Shown here piece after piece: positions 28,756 to 41,196 of a stretch of 64,000 nt of DNA. The stretch spans positions 2,170,001 through 2,234,000 of the forward strand of contig NZ_CP063191.1 of assembly GCF_028609845.1 (NCBI RefSeq), read 5' to 3'. Both the position numbers and the translations under genes were made by a program. The stretch's first letter is position 1; each line of letters starts with the position of its first letter. Origin of the DNA: Corynebacterium heidelbergense. Its GTDB lineage: Bacteria; Actinomycetota; Actinomycetes; Mycobacteriales; Mycobacteriaceae. The notes under the pieces are model-generated. The model had not been told where the DNA came from, did no database searches, and saw nothing but the letters and a program-made list of their open reading frames with translations.

Positions 28756-29370
28756 TTGACCCACCTCCGCCGCGCTTCGGCCGCCACTGCCCTGCTGCTG
28801 TTACTGCCCCTGTCCGCCTGCAACTCCGATTCAGGCATGACCAGCAACGCCCCTTCCTCTAGCCCCTCGGCTCCCGATTCTGCTGCCCCCAGCTCCTCTG
28901 CTCCCAGCCCCTCAGCCCCAGCTCCGCCCATAGCCCCACCGGCCCCAGCTCCATCACCGACCCCAGCGTGCTCCGGCCTCAGTGGCCCGGAGGCCGCCCA
29001 GAAGTGGCTGGCGGAGGTACCGGACCCCAAGGGTTGGCAATTCGATACCCAGTACGCGGATACCAACGGCTACGACCAGTGCGCCCCGCTGTCCTGGGTC
29101 ATCCTGCCGATCAGCCACGGCACCTCTAGCTCCCCGTACCACATCATGCTGTTCAACCATGGCCAGTACATCGGCACGGCTACCAAGCAGCCTTACGGAT
29201 ACGCACCAACGGTTTCCCGCACCTCCCCGGAAAGTATCGCGGTGACATATCACTGGCCGCAGCCGGGTGAGACGAATGTCAATAAGACCGGGGAGACTCA
29301 TGCCCAGTTCACCTGGGATGAGGGAGCCCAGCACGTCGTCATGGATGGCGACGTTCCCCCGGAGCGTTAA
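28756..29370 (+). CDS. LppP/LprE-family lipoprotein
   Basis: TTG 28756 gives a 204-residue lipoprotein precursor with basic n-region THLRRAS, a hydrophobic stretch LLLLLP and lipobox LSAC. A Ser/Pro/Ala-rich linker of about 45 residues precedes a domain with CSGLSGPEAAQKWLAEVP, YDQCAPLSWVILP, GTSSSPYHIMLFNHGQYIGT and VTYHWPQPGET. These segments are characteristic of the actinobacterial LppP/LprE family, whose role is unclear. GAAAGG lies about 10 nt upstream of the TTG. The open frame extends upstream into the preceding gene, but that part is in the wrong frame for it. Confidence 0.8.
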   Translation: MTHLRRASAATALLLLLPLSACNSDSGMTSNAPSSSPSAPDSAAPSSSAPSPSAPAPPIAPPAPAPSPTPACSGLSGPEAAQKWLAEVPDPKGWQFDTQYADTNGYDQCAPLSWVILPISHGTSSSPYHIMLFNHGQYIGTATKQPYGYAPTVSRTSPESIAVTYHWPQPGETNVNKTGETHAQFTWDEGAQHVVMDGDVPPER

Positions 29371-29458
29371 ACCGATAAACCTGCGCTGCAGATGAAAGTG
29401 AGTATCCTGGGCCGCGCAGTCATGCCAATCTACGTAGACCTTGGAGGTCAAAAACACC

Positions 29459-29995
29459 GTGAGTGATCTCAGCTCCCTCAACATCGCCGTCGTCGCGACC
29501 GACGGTTTCGAAGACTCCGAACTGACCAGCCCCGCAGAGGCCCTCAAGCAGGCCGGGGCCACGGTCGAGGTCCTCTCCACCGAAAGCGGCACCATCGAGG
29601 GCAAGAAGGGCGAGAAGGTGGAGGTCACCAAGACCACCGCCAGCGCCAACGCCGCCGACTACGACGGGCTGCTCCTGCCCGGGGGCACCGCCAACGCCGA
29701 CCACATCCGCCAGGACGAGGCCGCCGTGGCCCTGGTCAAGGCCATTGTGGAGGCCGGTAAGCCCACGGGCGTCATTTGCCACGGCGGATGGATCCTGACG
29801 GACGCAGACGTGGTCCGCGGCCGGACCATGACCTCTTACCCCAGCCTGAAGACCGACCTGAAAAACGCCGGGGCAACCTGGGTGGACGAAGAAGTGGTCG
29901 TGGACAACGGGCTGGTCAGCTCCCGCACCCCGGAGGACCTACCTGCCTTCAACGCCAAGCTGGTGGAGGAGATGGGCGAGGGCATCCACCGCTAA
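29459..29995 (+). CDS. DJ-1/PfpI-family protein
   Basis: The 178-residue product has the class I glutamine amidotransferase-like fold of PfpI/YhbO. It includes NIAVVATDGFEDSELTSPAE at the start, YDGLLLPGGTANAD, and the nucleophile elbow VICHGGW with the reactive Cys. Such proteins act as stress-related glyoxalases or deglycases and were earlier annotated as proteases. The GTG at 29459 follows TTGGAGG by 11 nt; an upstream in-frame TTG at 29441 is part of that Shine-Dalgarno segment. It converges with thiC, leaving 6 bp. Confidence 0.9.
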   Translation: MSDLSSLNIAVVATDGFEDSELTSPAEALKQAGATVEVLSTESGTIEGKKGEKVEVTKTTASANAADYDGLLLPGGTANADHIRQDEAAVALVKAIVEAGKPTGVICHGGWILTDADVVRGRTMTSYPSLKTDLKNAGATWVDEEVVVDNGLVSSRTPEDLPAFNAKLVEEMGEGIHR

Positions 29996-30001
29996 CTCCC
30001 C

Positions 30002-31864
<1,863 letters not shown>

Positions 31865-31947
31865 TGGGTGAAGTTGTGTGCAGCCCAGCGTACACACGGC
31901 GGCCCTGGGCCCCACATCGAAAAGTGATGTGCGTTATACTGCGCCCA

Positions 31948-31998
31948 TGTCGCATTTCCGCGGGCACACCCTCCTTCTGTGCCGCGGCGGGGCTTAGT
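31948..31998 (+). CDS. leuL: leuA leader peptide with three consecutive Leu codons
   Basis: ATG 31948 opens a 16-codon frame, MSHFRGHTLLLCRGGA, ending at TAG 31998. Three adjacent leucine codons (CTC CTT CTG) mark it as an attenuation-type leader peptide for the leucine gene that follows. A TATACT -10 element (31936-31941) lies 6 nt before the ATG, so the leader mRNA probably begins at the start codon. A large hairpin begins 3 nt after its stop. Stalling at Leu codons when leucyl-tRNA is scarce would favour leuA expression. Confidence 0.75.
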
Positions 31999-32000
31999 CG

Positions 32001-33930
<1,930 letters not shown>

Positions 33931-33980
33931 CCCAGGGCGGTGAATAGGTTTCGCCCCCGCTGCCCGGTTAAGCTTTCCCC

Positions 33981-35381
33981 ATGACAGATCACGACTCGGG
34001 CGCGCCCCCAGCACCGCGTTCCGGCTCGGGATCTCCGCGTCAGAAGCCCGCTTCCCGCAGGCCCCGGCGCCGCGTCCGCCGCCAGGCGGGGGCCCCGAGA
34101 CCTCGCCAGCAGCCCACCTCCCCGGCGGCGCGTCGAGACAGTATTCCCACGGTTCAGGCCGCCCCGTGCGCGGCCGTCGCCATCGCGACGAGTGGCATTC
34201 ACCCCACGACTTCTCGGCTCATCGCCGTGTCCGTAGTCTTCTACGCCCAGCCCCCGGTGGATGGCGGGGTGGGCCCGGAGCTGGGGGCCTGGACCGTGCA
34301 CTTGAATCCCGGGGAGGATGCGGGCCCTTGGCATCTGCACGGCTATCAGGTGGGCCAACTGGCCCAGGCCCCGGGGTTTGCGTCCGTCGCCCGGGAGCTC
34401 CGCTCGGCCCTGGAGGGCCGCACCCTACTGCTGCACCAGGCCGCGCACACGTGGGGTTTCATCACCCAGGAGTACGCCCGCGCCAAGCGGGCCGCGCAGC
34501 GCAGCCGCCGGGGCAAGTCCAAGAACCGTCCCCCGAAGACCATCCCAACCCCAGTCCCCGCGGCAATCATTGACACGTTGACCACCGCCCGGATGCAGGC
34601 GGTGGACTGCTACGACTTCCGGTTGCGGGCCATCGCCGAGCGCTACGCCGAGCAGCCCGGCCAATTCGGTGGCCTGCTGGAGGTCCCGGCGGCCGCTCTG
34701 CCGGAGGTGCGTGCGGAGGCCTCCCACGCCCGGGCGGCGATTCCGGCGGACACCCTGCTGGAGGCCGATGCGCGCCTTATTCCCGCGCTGCACCGGGCCC
34801 AGTTGCGGGCGCGGGAGGCGGGGCACGGGGAGATTGCGGAGTTGGTGCCCGCGGACCTCGTCCCGGACCGGTTTGGGCTGGCCCGCTCGGCGGTGCGGGT
34901 CGACGCGGCTGGGGCTCCGCGTCCCCTGCTGAACCCGGGGGTAGTTCCCGCGGGCGGCCCCCTGGTGGAGGGCATGGAGTTTGTGGTCAGCCCGGATGTG
35001 GCGACGGACCCCGACGAGCTCATTGCCCGCGGAGTCGCGGCGGGCCTGGTGTACAGCGAGAAGCTCAACCGCTCCAGCAGCCTGGTGGTGTGTAATACCA
35101 GCCACGAGCTGCGGGGGAAGGCCATGCATGCCCACCGCAAAGCGATCCCCCTGCTCAGCGACACCGATTTCCTCGCCCTCCTTGCGGATGTGCGGCCGGG
35201 CCAGCCGGCCATTGCGGACGCCAAGAACCAGCGCGCTTATCGGCCGACCCCCTCCACCTCCCGGGAACCCAACCGGAGGAGCAACCGGGGGAAGAAGCCC
35301 GCGAAGAAGTCAGCAGAGCCCAACGCGGCACAGCCCCGGCGTTCGCGGCGCCGGCGCCGGCGGGGTTCGTCCCGGGGATAA
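33981..35381 (+). CDS. DnaQ-like exonuclease-fold protein, apparently lacking catalytic acids
   Basis: The 466-residue protein has a very basic 50-residue start, then a DnaQ/epsilon-like domain. Where active DEDDh exonucleases have VxDxETTG, this one has VAIATSGIHP, and the Exo II region HNxxFD is LLLHQAAHTWGFI, so the metal-binding acids are missing. A C-terminal BRCT-like segment (GLVYSEKLNRSSSLVVCNT, KAMHAHRKAIPLLSDTDFLALL) precedes an Arg/Lys-rich tail. The C. glutamicum locus downstream of leuA also encodes an epsilon-like protein. The TAAGCT -10 (33969-33974) is 6 nt before the ATG. It may bind nucleic acid without cleaving it. Confidence 0.75.
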   Translation: MTDHDSGAPPAPRSGSGSPRQKPASRRPRRRVRRQAGAPRPRQQPTSPAARRDSIPTVQAAPCAAVAIATSGIHPTTSRLIAVSVVFYAQPPVDGGVGPELGAWTVHLNPGEDAGPWHLHGYQVGQLAQAPGFASVARELRSALEGRTLLLHQAAHTWGFITQEYARAKRAAQRSRRGKSKNRPPKTIPTPVPAAIIDTLTTARMQAVDCYDFRLRAIAERYAEQPGQFGGLLEVPAAALPEVRAEASHARAAIPADTLLEADARLIPALHRAQLRAREAGHGEIAELVPADLVPDRFGLARSAVRVDAAGAPRPLLNPGVVPAGGPLVEGMEFVVSPDVATDPDELIARGVAAGLVYSEKLNRSSSLVVCNTSHELRGKAMHAHRKAIPLLSDTDFLALLADVRPGQPAIADAKNQRAYRPTPSTSREPNRRSNRGKKPAKKSAEPNAAQPRRSRRRRRRGSSRG

Positions 35382-35387
35382 ACCACC

Positions 35388-36305
35388 ATGGACATCGCCG
35401 CCGGGGACTACACCGCCGCCATCTCCCCCTTCGGCGGCGGGATCCGCGCCCTCACCTATCGAGGGCGCCCTCTGCTGCACAGTTATCCGGCCGAGGAATT
35501 CCCGCCGCTGTCCGCAGGCATCGTGCTGGCACCCTGGCCCAACCGAACCACCGACGGGGTTTTCGCCCACGAGGGCCGAGTCCACCGGCTGAACATCACC
35601 GAGCCCGCGCGGGCCACGGCAATTCACGGCTTCGTGGGTTCTCAGCGCTGGGAACCCACCGACGGCGGGCAAGATTGGGCTACCCTCCGCCTTCGCTTGC
35701 AGCCCCAGCCGGGGTGGCCCTGGCCGATGACCTTCACCGCCACGTGGCGGCTCCACCCCCTGCGCGGGCTACGCGCCACGGTACGGGTGCGCAATGACGA
35801 CCCCGCAGCTTCATGCCCGCTGGGCCTGGGCTGGCACCCCTATCTCAGTGCCCAGGGCACCCCGCTGGACCAGTGCATCCTCACCCTCCCGGCCAGCACC
35901 AACCTGCCGTTGGACCCGGTGCGCAACGTGCCGGTTGGCCCGTCCATCCCCGCGGCCGAGATAGTGGATCCCGCCGGGCAGGCGATGTCCGGGTTGTGGC
36001 TGGACCACTGCTTTGGCGGCGTAGACCCCGGCGCGGAGATCACGTTGCGAGACCGCGAGACCGGGGCGGGTGTGGCCCTCAACGCGGATGCCCCCTTCCG
36101 GTGGTACCAGGTGTTCACGGCGGATCCCGCCCGGCGGGAGGGCTTCCCTGGAGTGGGCCGGGCCGTGGCGGTGGAACCCATGACCTGTCCACCGGATGCG
36201 CTGCGCAGTGGGCGCGATCTCGTGGTCCTCGCGGCCGGTGAACAGCGTGAATTCGCCTTGCGGGTGCGCGCGGTTGGTGGCGTCCACAGGAGAGTAGAGC
36301 AGTAA
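35388..36305 (+). CDS. galM: Aldose 1-epimerase family protein
   Basis: The 305-residue protein fits the galactose mutarotase-like fold: GGGIRALTYRGRPLLHSYP, PWPNRTTDGVFAHEG, the histidine in AIHGFVGSQRW, GLGWHPYL, and the catalytic glutamate in VAVEPMTCPPDAL. Mutarotases interconvert alpha and beta anomers, supplying alpha-galactose for GalK. It starts 6 bp after the DnaQ-like gene and precedes the symporter-galT-galK genes, supporting a role in galactose use. A related glucose-6-phosphate epimerase function cannot be excluded. Confidence 0.82.
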   Translation: MDIAAGDYTAAISPFGGGIRALTYRGRPLLHSYPAEEFPPLSAGIVLAPWPNRTTDGVFAHEGRVHRLNITEPARATAIHGFVGSQRWEPTDGGQDWATLRLRLQPQPGWPWPMTFTATWRLHPLRGLRATVRVRNDDPAASCPLGLGWHPYLSAQGTPLDQCILTLPASTNLPLDPVRNVPVGPSIPAAEIVDPAGQAMSGLWLDHCFGGVDPGAEITLRDRETGAGVALNADAPFRWYQVFTADPARREGFPGVGRAVAVEPMTCPPDALRSGRDLVVLAAGEQREFALRVRAVGGVHRRVEQ

Positions 36306-36321
36306 CCCCAAGAGTGGAGGA

Positions 36322-36336
36322 TTCCAAACGTTGGAA
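36322..36336. promoter_or_regulatory. Palindromic operator candidate upstream of the gal genes
   Basis: TTCCAA-ACG-TTGGAA is a perfect 6-3-6 inverted repeat between galM and the symporter gene, about 85 bp before the symporter ATG. LacI/GalR-type regulators often use such dyads. No regulator gene is adjacent, so the binding protein is unknown. Confidence 0.45.
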
Positions 36337-36421
36337 AATTCTTCTAATTGGGTGGCCGGGGGTTAGGCTGAAGTAGAAATGCTACTGTCGGATCCAAAAC
36401 TTCCTGGAGGTTCCATCAGCC

Positions 36422-38077
36422 ATGCCAGCTGAAGGCCTGCGCCTGGACGCATCCTGGGTGGACTACGCAATCGTCGCGGTCTACTTCCTTTTTGTTCTAG
36501 GCATCGGATGGGCTGCGAAATCAAAAGTTTCCAGTTCCATCGACTTCTTCCTTTCCGGCCGAGCCTTGCCCGCCTGGGTAACGGGATTGGCCTTTATTTC
36601 TGCCAACCTCGGTGCCGTGGAAATCGTCGGCATGTCCGCCAACGGCGTGCAATACGGCTTCGAGACGATGCACTACTTCTGGATCGGCGCCATCCCCGCG
36701 ATGGTGTTCCTGGGCATCGTGATGATGCCCTTCTACTACGGCTCCAAAGTGCGCTCCGTCCCCGAATTCATGCGCAGGCGCTTCGGCAACGGCGCGCACC
36801 TCGTCAACGGCATCTCCTTCGCCACGGCGCAGCTGCTCATCGCCGGCATTAACCTGCTGCTGCTCGCAAAGGTCGTGAACTCCCTGCTCGGCTGGCCCCT
36901 GTGGGTCACGCTGGTCATCGCCGCCATCATCGTGCTGTCCTACATCACCCTCGGGGGGCTCTCGGCCGCCATCTACAACGAGGTGCTGCAGTTCTTCATC
37001 ATTGTCGCCGCCCTGCTGCCACTGACTCTCATCGGCCTGCACAAGGTGGGCGGCTGGGGTGGCCTCAAGGACAAGGTGGTGGACCCCAACCACTTCCACG
37101 CCTGGCCCGGTACGGAAATTTCCGGCTTCGCCAACCCCGTCGTCTCCGCCATCGGCCTCATCTTCGGGCTCGGCTTCGTGCTCTCCTTCGGTTACTGGAC
37201 CACGAACTTTGTGGAAGTGCAGCGCTCCATGGCGGCCGATTCCCTCTCCGCAGCGCGCAAAACCCCGATCATCGGCGCCTTCCCGAAGATGTTCGTGCCG
37301 TTCATCGTCATCATCCCCGGCATGATCGCAGGGGCTATCGTCACGCCGATCGTCAACGGCTCCGCCGAGCCGAATGACGCAATGCTCTACCTCATGCGGG
37401 ACCTGCTGCCCAACGGTCTGCTGGGCGTGGCCCTGGCCGGGCTGCTCGCCGCTTTCATGGCGGGCATGGCGGCCAACATCTCCGCCTTCAACACGGTGTT
37501 CTCCTACGACATCTGGCAGGCCTACGTCGTTAAGGACAAGGACGATGACTACTACCTGAAGGTAGGGCGCGTCGCCACGGTCGCGGCCACCGTCATCGCC
37601 GTGTTCACCGCGCTGTTGGCCTCCAACTTCGGCAACGTGATGGACTACTTGCAGACGCTGTTCGGCTTCTTCAACGCCCCGCTGTTCGCCACGTTCATCC
37701 TGGGCATGTTCTGGAAGCGCATGACCCCCACGGCCGGTTGGGTCGGCCTGGTCTGCGGTACCGGCGCGGCCATCACCTACTGGGCCATCGCCACCTTCGG
37801 CAATACCGGGCTGGCCTTCTTCAGCCTGCCGGGGCAGGGCACCGCGTTCGTCGCCGCGTCCCTGGCCTTCGTGGTGGACATCCTCGTCTCCATCGCGGTG
37901 TCCCTGGTTACCAAGCCGAAGCCCGATAGCGAACTCGTTGGTTTCGTCCGCTCCGTGACCCCCAAGGAGCACCTCACCGACGCCGCGGAGGCAAACCTCC
38001 CCTGGTTCCGGCGTACGGTGCCGCTGGGCATGTTGTGCCTGGCCATGGTGCTCGTCCTCAACATCATCTTCGCCTAG
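36422..38077 (+). CDS. SSS-family sodium:sugar symporter, likely galactose
   Basis: The 551-residue protein has about 13-14 hydrophobic helices and SSS-family motifs: FFLSGRALPAWVTGLAFISANLGAVE in helices 1-2 (split), ITLGGLSAAIYNEVLQFFII, and the FMAGMAANISAFNTVFSYDIWQ segment of helix 8 that lines the sodium site. The family couples Na+ influx to uptake of sugars, including galactose and glucose. Its position between galM and galT-galK makes galactose the probable substrate. The ATG is 12 nt after TGGAGG. A small membrane protein gene follows after 30 bp. Confidence 0.87.
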   Translation: MPAEGLRLDASWVDYAIVAVYFLFVLGIGWAAKSKVSSSIDFFLSGRALPAWVTGLAFISANLGAVEIVGMSANGVQYGFETMHYFWIGAIPAMVFLGIVMMPFYYGSKVRSVPEFMRRRFGNGAHLVNGISFATAQLLIAGINLLLLAKVVNSLLGWPLWVTLVIAAIIVLSYITLGGLSAAIYNEVLQFFIIVAALLPLTLIGLHKVGGWGGLKDKVVDPNHFHAWPGTEISGFANPVVSAIGLIFGLGFVLSFGYWTTNFVEVQRSMAADSLSAARKTPIIGAFPKMFVPFIVIIPGMIAGAIVTPIVNGSAEPNDAMLYLMRDLLPNGLLGVALAGLLAAFMAGMAANISAFNTVFSYDIWQAYVVKDKDDDYYLKVGRVATVAATVIAVFTALLASNFGNVMDYLQTLFGFFNAPLFATFILGMFWKRMTPTAGWVGLVCGTGAAITYWAIATFGNTGLAFFSLPGQGTAFVAASLAFVVDILVSIAVSLVTKPKPDSELVGFVRSVTPKEHLTDAAEANLPWFRRTVPLGMLCLAMVLVLNIIFA

Positions 38078-38107
38078 GGCGATGGACCCCATAGGAGGAA
38101 AAACACC

Positions 38108-38419
38108 ATGACTCAGCAACAACCCCAGTCCCCCGCCAAGCGAAGCCAACGCATCCACGGGGCCGGAGCCTTCGATATCCGCAATGTCATCGGGGCCCTG
38201 CTCGGCATCTACGGCGTGGTCCTGCTTATCAGCTACTTCCTGCTCAGCCCCGGTACGGACATGACCACCGGGCAGGCCAAGGATGCCAGCTACAACCTGT
38301 GGACCGGCCTGGCCCTGGCCCTCGCCGCTATCGTGTTCTTCATCTGGACGAAGGTGGACCCGATCAAGATCGTGGAACCCGCCCCAGGGGAGGCGGTACA
38401 GGCGCAGGAAAGGGCATGA
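38108..38419 (+). CDS. Small two-helix membrane protein of the gal operon
   Basis: The 103-residue protein has a basic N-terminus, then two hydrophobic helices (about 26-46 and 64-80) with sequence NVIGALLGIYGVVLLISYFLL and LWTGLALALAAIVFFIW. It is not a family I can name with confidence; similar small proteins occur beside SSS symporters in actinobacteria, and a symporter-associated role is inferred from position. GGAGG precedes the ATG. Its TGA overlaps the galT ATG (ATGA). Confidence 0.75.
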   Translation: MTQQQPQSPAKRSQRIHGAGAFDIRNVIGALLGIYGVVLLISYFLLSPGTDMTTGQAKDASYNLWTGLALALAAIVFFIWTKVDPIKIVEPAPGEAVQAQERA

Positions 38420-39582
38420 CCATGGCAGACCACGGCGACGGCGACCAGGGCACCGGGCACTCCTTCCGCGTCACCCGGACCAACCTCGCCGACGGCCGCG
38501 AACTGCTGTACTTCGACGATGATCCCGCCTTCGTCTCCGGCGAGCGCACCCGCGAGCTCACCGACCGCCGGGATTTGCCCCCGGCGGCCACTCAGTCGGA
38601 AATGCGGCAGGATCCCCTGACTGGCCAGTGGTATGTGTACGCCGCGCATCGGATGAACCGCACGTTCATGCCCCCGGCGAATGAAAACCCGCTGGCCCCC
38701 ACCCGCCCGGGCGAATTGCCCACGGAGATCCCGGCCGATGAGTACGACGTGGTGGTTTTCGAAAACCGCTTCCCCTCCCTGTCGATGCACACCGCACCGG
38801 CTGCGAGCGCCCAGGTGGATGGGGATTCGCTGTTTCCCCGCGCCGCTGCGGTGGGGCGGTGCGAGGTGGTCTGTTTTACTTCGGACGCCACCCTGAGCTT
38901 TCGCGACCTGCCCCTTCGCCGGGCCCGCACGGTCGTGGAGGCCTGGGCTCACCGGACCCGCGAGCTGGGTGAACTGCCGGGGGTGAAGTACGTTTACCCC
39001 TTCGAGAACCGGGGCGCCGAGATTGGCGTGACGCTTCAGCACCCCCATGGGCAGATCTATGCCTATCCCTTCGTCCCACCGCGGGCAGCGGAGATCGCCG
39101 AACGCTCCGCGGCGTATTGGCGTGAGCATGGCCGGGACCTGTTCACGGATGTTCTAGCTGCAGAAGTGCGGGCTGGGACGCGCATTATCGCGCAGGGCGA
39201 GCACTTCACGGCGTATGTCCCGGCGGCTGCCAAGTGGCCGGTGGAGGCGATGCTGATGCCGAATCGGCCGGTGGCGAACTTCGCGGAGTTGGCTGCGGCG
39301 GAGAAGCACGAGCTGACCGTGATGTACCTGGATCTCTTGCGGCGGGTGGATCGGTTTTTCGAGGGGGTAGATCGCACCCCGTATATCGCTTCCTGGAATC
39401 AGGCGCCCGTTGGGGGTGCCGCGCAGGGTTGCGGCGGGATGCGACTGTACCTGCAGCTCTACTCGATGATGCGATCCCCGGGACGGATGAAATTCCTCGC
39501 CGGTAGCGAATCTGGGCAGGAGGCGTGGATCTCGGACACCACCCCAGAAGCCATTGCGCAGCGCTTGAGGGACATCGCGTAA
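38416..39582 (+). CDS. galT: Galactose-1-phosphate uridylyltransferase
   Basis: The 388-residue enzyme transfers UMP between UDP-glucose and galactose-1-phosphate in the Leloir pathway. The active-site HPHGQ motif lies at 209-213, with nucleophile H211. QDPLTGQWYVYAAHRMNR, NRFPSL and the C-terminal RLYLQLYS segment agree with GalT. ATG 38416 overlaps the preceding stop and follows GGAAAGG; ATG 38422 is also possible. galK follows after 43 bp. galE is not in this window. Confidence 0.95.
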   Translation: MTMADHGDGDQGTGHSFRVTRTNLADGRELLYFDDDPAFVSGERTRELTDRRDLPPAATQSEMRQDPLTGQWYVYAAHRMNRTFMPPANENPLAPTRPGELPTEIPADEYDVVVFENRFPSLSMHTAPAASAQVDGDSLFPRAAAVGRCEVVCFTSDATLSFRDLPLRRARTVVEAWAHRTRELGELPGVKYVYPFENRGAEIGVTLQHPHGQIYAYPFVPPRAAEIAERSAAYWREHGRDLFTDVLAAEVRAGTRIIAQGEHFTAYVPAAAKWPVEAMLMPNRPVANFAELAAAEKHELTVMYLDLLRRVDRFFEGVDRTPYIASWNQAPVGGAAQGCGGMRLYLQLYSMMRSPGRMKFLAGSESGQEAWISDTTPEAIAQRLRDIA

Positions 39583-39625
39583 ATACCGCGTAAAGAAAGA
39601 GCGAGGGGGATAGGGAGAAGTAGGC

Positions 39626-40888
39626 ATGGCAAGCATCAACTGGATATCCACCCGCCCCGCCGAGCGGGCAAGTGCCGATGTGAACACGTTGTTTGTCCGG
39701 GAGTACGGGCACAAACCAGCGGGGGTGTGGTCCGCGCCGGGTCGGGTAAACCTGATCGGGGAGCACGTGGACTACGCCGGAGGGATTAGTGTCCCTTTCG
39801 CGCTGTCGCAGCGGACTTGCGTCGCCGTGAAACAAAACAACATGGGGTCTTACCGCATTGTGTCCCGCATTGGTAAACCGGAGGAAATCCAACGGTTCAC
39901 AATTTCAGTGAGTGATGTAGGACCGGGGCGACCGCAGAATTGGGCCGGATATGCGCTTGGCGCGGTATGGGCGGGAGTTGAGGAGGGGGCAATTGATCCT
40001 GCGCTCGGGGGCCTGGATATCGCGGTGGAGTCCGATGTTCCCGTGGGCGCGGGCTTATCCAGTTCGGCGGCCCTGGAATGTTCTACCGCCCTGGCCGCAG
40101 CCGAGCTCGTGGGCGCGGAAAAGGCAGACAGAACTGCGTTGATGCGGGCCTGCATACGTGCTGAGAATGAGGTTGTGGGGGCCTCTACTGGGGGTTTGGA
40201 CCAGCAAATCTCCCTATTTGGTCGGGCCGGTCATGCGTTGGCCATCGACTTTTCCCAGGCAACCGCGCGGCACATTCCGTTCGACATAGCTCTACGGGAT
40301 TTGTCCATTTTGATCGTGAATACGCGGGCTCCGCATTCTCTGGCTGATGGGCAATATGCGGCGCGGCGGAGAGTGATTGATGGAGTGACGAGCAGCCTCG
40401 GCGTAGACAGCCTGCGTTTCGCCGAGGACGCCGTGGCGCGTGCGGCTGAGTGGGCAGCGGCTCATGGCCCGTCACCGGACGAGCCGATTGTGGACTCGGA
40501 ACTGGATTGGTGGCGGGGGGTTGTGGCCCGTCGAGTACGCCATGTGGTCACCGAGATCGACCGCACGGAACGCGCAATCGCGCAGCTCGAGGCGGGGGAT
40601 TTGCACGAGTTCGGTGCATCCATGCTGGCCAGCCATGCCTCGCTGCGGGATGACTACGAGGTCACGATCCCAGAGCTGGACTTGGCCGTGGCGGAGGCAA
40701 TGGACGGCGGTGCTTGGGGCGCCCGCATGACCGGTGGGGGTTTCGGGGGTTCCGTCATTGCGCTGTTGCCGCGTGATCGGGTCGAGCAGGCTGCCAACTC
40801 CATCTATGAAGCATTCGGCAAGCGCGATTTCAATGTACCCGAGTTCGCCGTCGCGGTGCCCGGCGATGGGGCCCGGAGGGAGCGGTAG
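39626..40888 (+). CDS. galK: Galactokinase
   Basis: The 420-residue GHMP kinase phosphorylates alpha-galactose at C1. The galactokinase signature GRVNLIGEHVDYAGG is at 40-53, the ATP-binding loop is VPVGAGLSSSAALECSTALA near 135-153, and GGGFGGSVIALL forms motif 3 near the C-terminus. GAGAAGTAGGC precedes the ATG. Third codon positions look less GC-biased than in neighbouring genes, by eye only. It is the last gene of the galactose block. Confidence 0.95.
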   Translation: MASINWISTRPAERASADVNTLFVREYGHKPAGVWSAPGRVNLIGEHVDYAGGISVPFALSQRTCVAVKQNNMGSYRIVSRIGKPEEIQRFTISVSDVGPGRPQNWAGYALGAVWAGVEEGAIDPALGGLDIAVESDVPVGAGLSSSAALECSTALAAAELVGAEKADRTALMRACIRAENEVVGASTGGLDQQISLFGRAGHALAIDFSQATARHIPFDIALRDLSILIVNTRAPHSLADGQYAARRRVIDGVTSSLGVDSLRFAEDAVARAAEWAAAHGPSPDEPIVDSELDWWRGVVARRVRHVVTEIDRTERAIAQLEAGDLHEFGASMLASHASLRDDYEVTIPELDLAVAEAMDGGAWGARMTGGGFGGSVIALLPRDRVEQAANSIYEAFGKRDFNVPEFAVAVPGDGARRER

Positions 40889-41196
40889 CCAATTCTTCCG
40901 GACGCCTACAGCGGCGCGCTCACCCCGCACCACAGGCCCGGGAGCGGTGCCCACCCCTACCGCTTACCTGTTGCCTGCGGCACCTCTGCACCACCGCGCC
41001 GCCACACCCCTGCCGCCACACCCCGCCGGCTGGGCAATCGAAAAACCATCCGATCGAACACCCACACCAACCCACCTGCGACCCCACCCCACCCAGCCGT
41101 TTTTACCGCCCCCATACCACCAAACCCCCCAACCCCCGACACCACACCGGTAAAAACCCCACACCACACCAACCACCACCAGCACACCAACCACCA
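40889..41196. other. C/A-rich, G-poor intergenic region with 10-bp inverted repeat
   Basis: No gene is supported here. From about 41040 to 41196 the plus strand is strongly C/A-rich and G-poor, like the Pro/Thr/His-coding 3' tail of the DUF222 gene that follows. GTTTTTACCG (41099-41108) and CGGTAAAAAC (41148-41157) form a perfect 10-bp inverted repeat around a 39-nt C/A-rich loop. It may be the leftover tail of another DUF222 copy. Confidence 0.5.

Noticed and set aside
36521..38158. A 545-codon minus-strand frame opposite the SSS symporter
   Set aside because: Shadow of a membrane-protein gene in GC-rich DNA; the composition (Gly, His, Asp-rich) has no family match.
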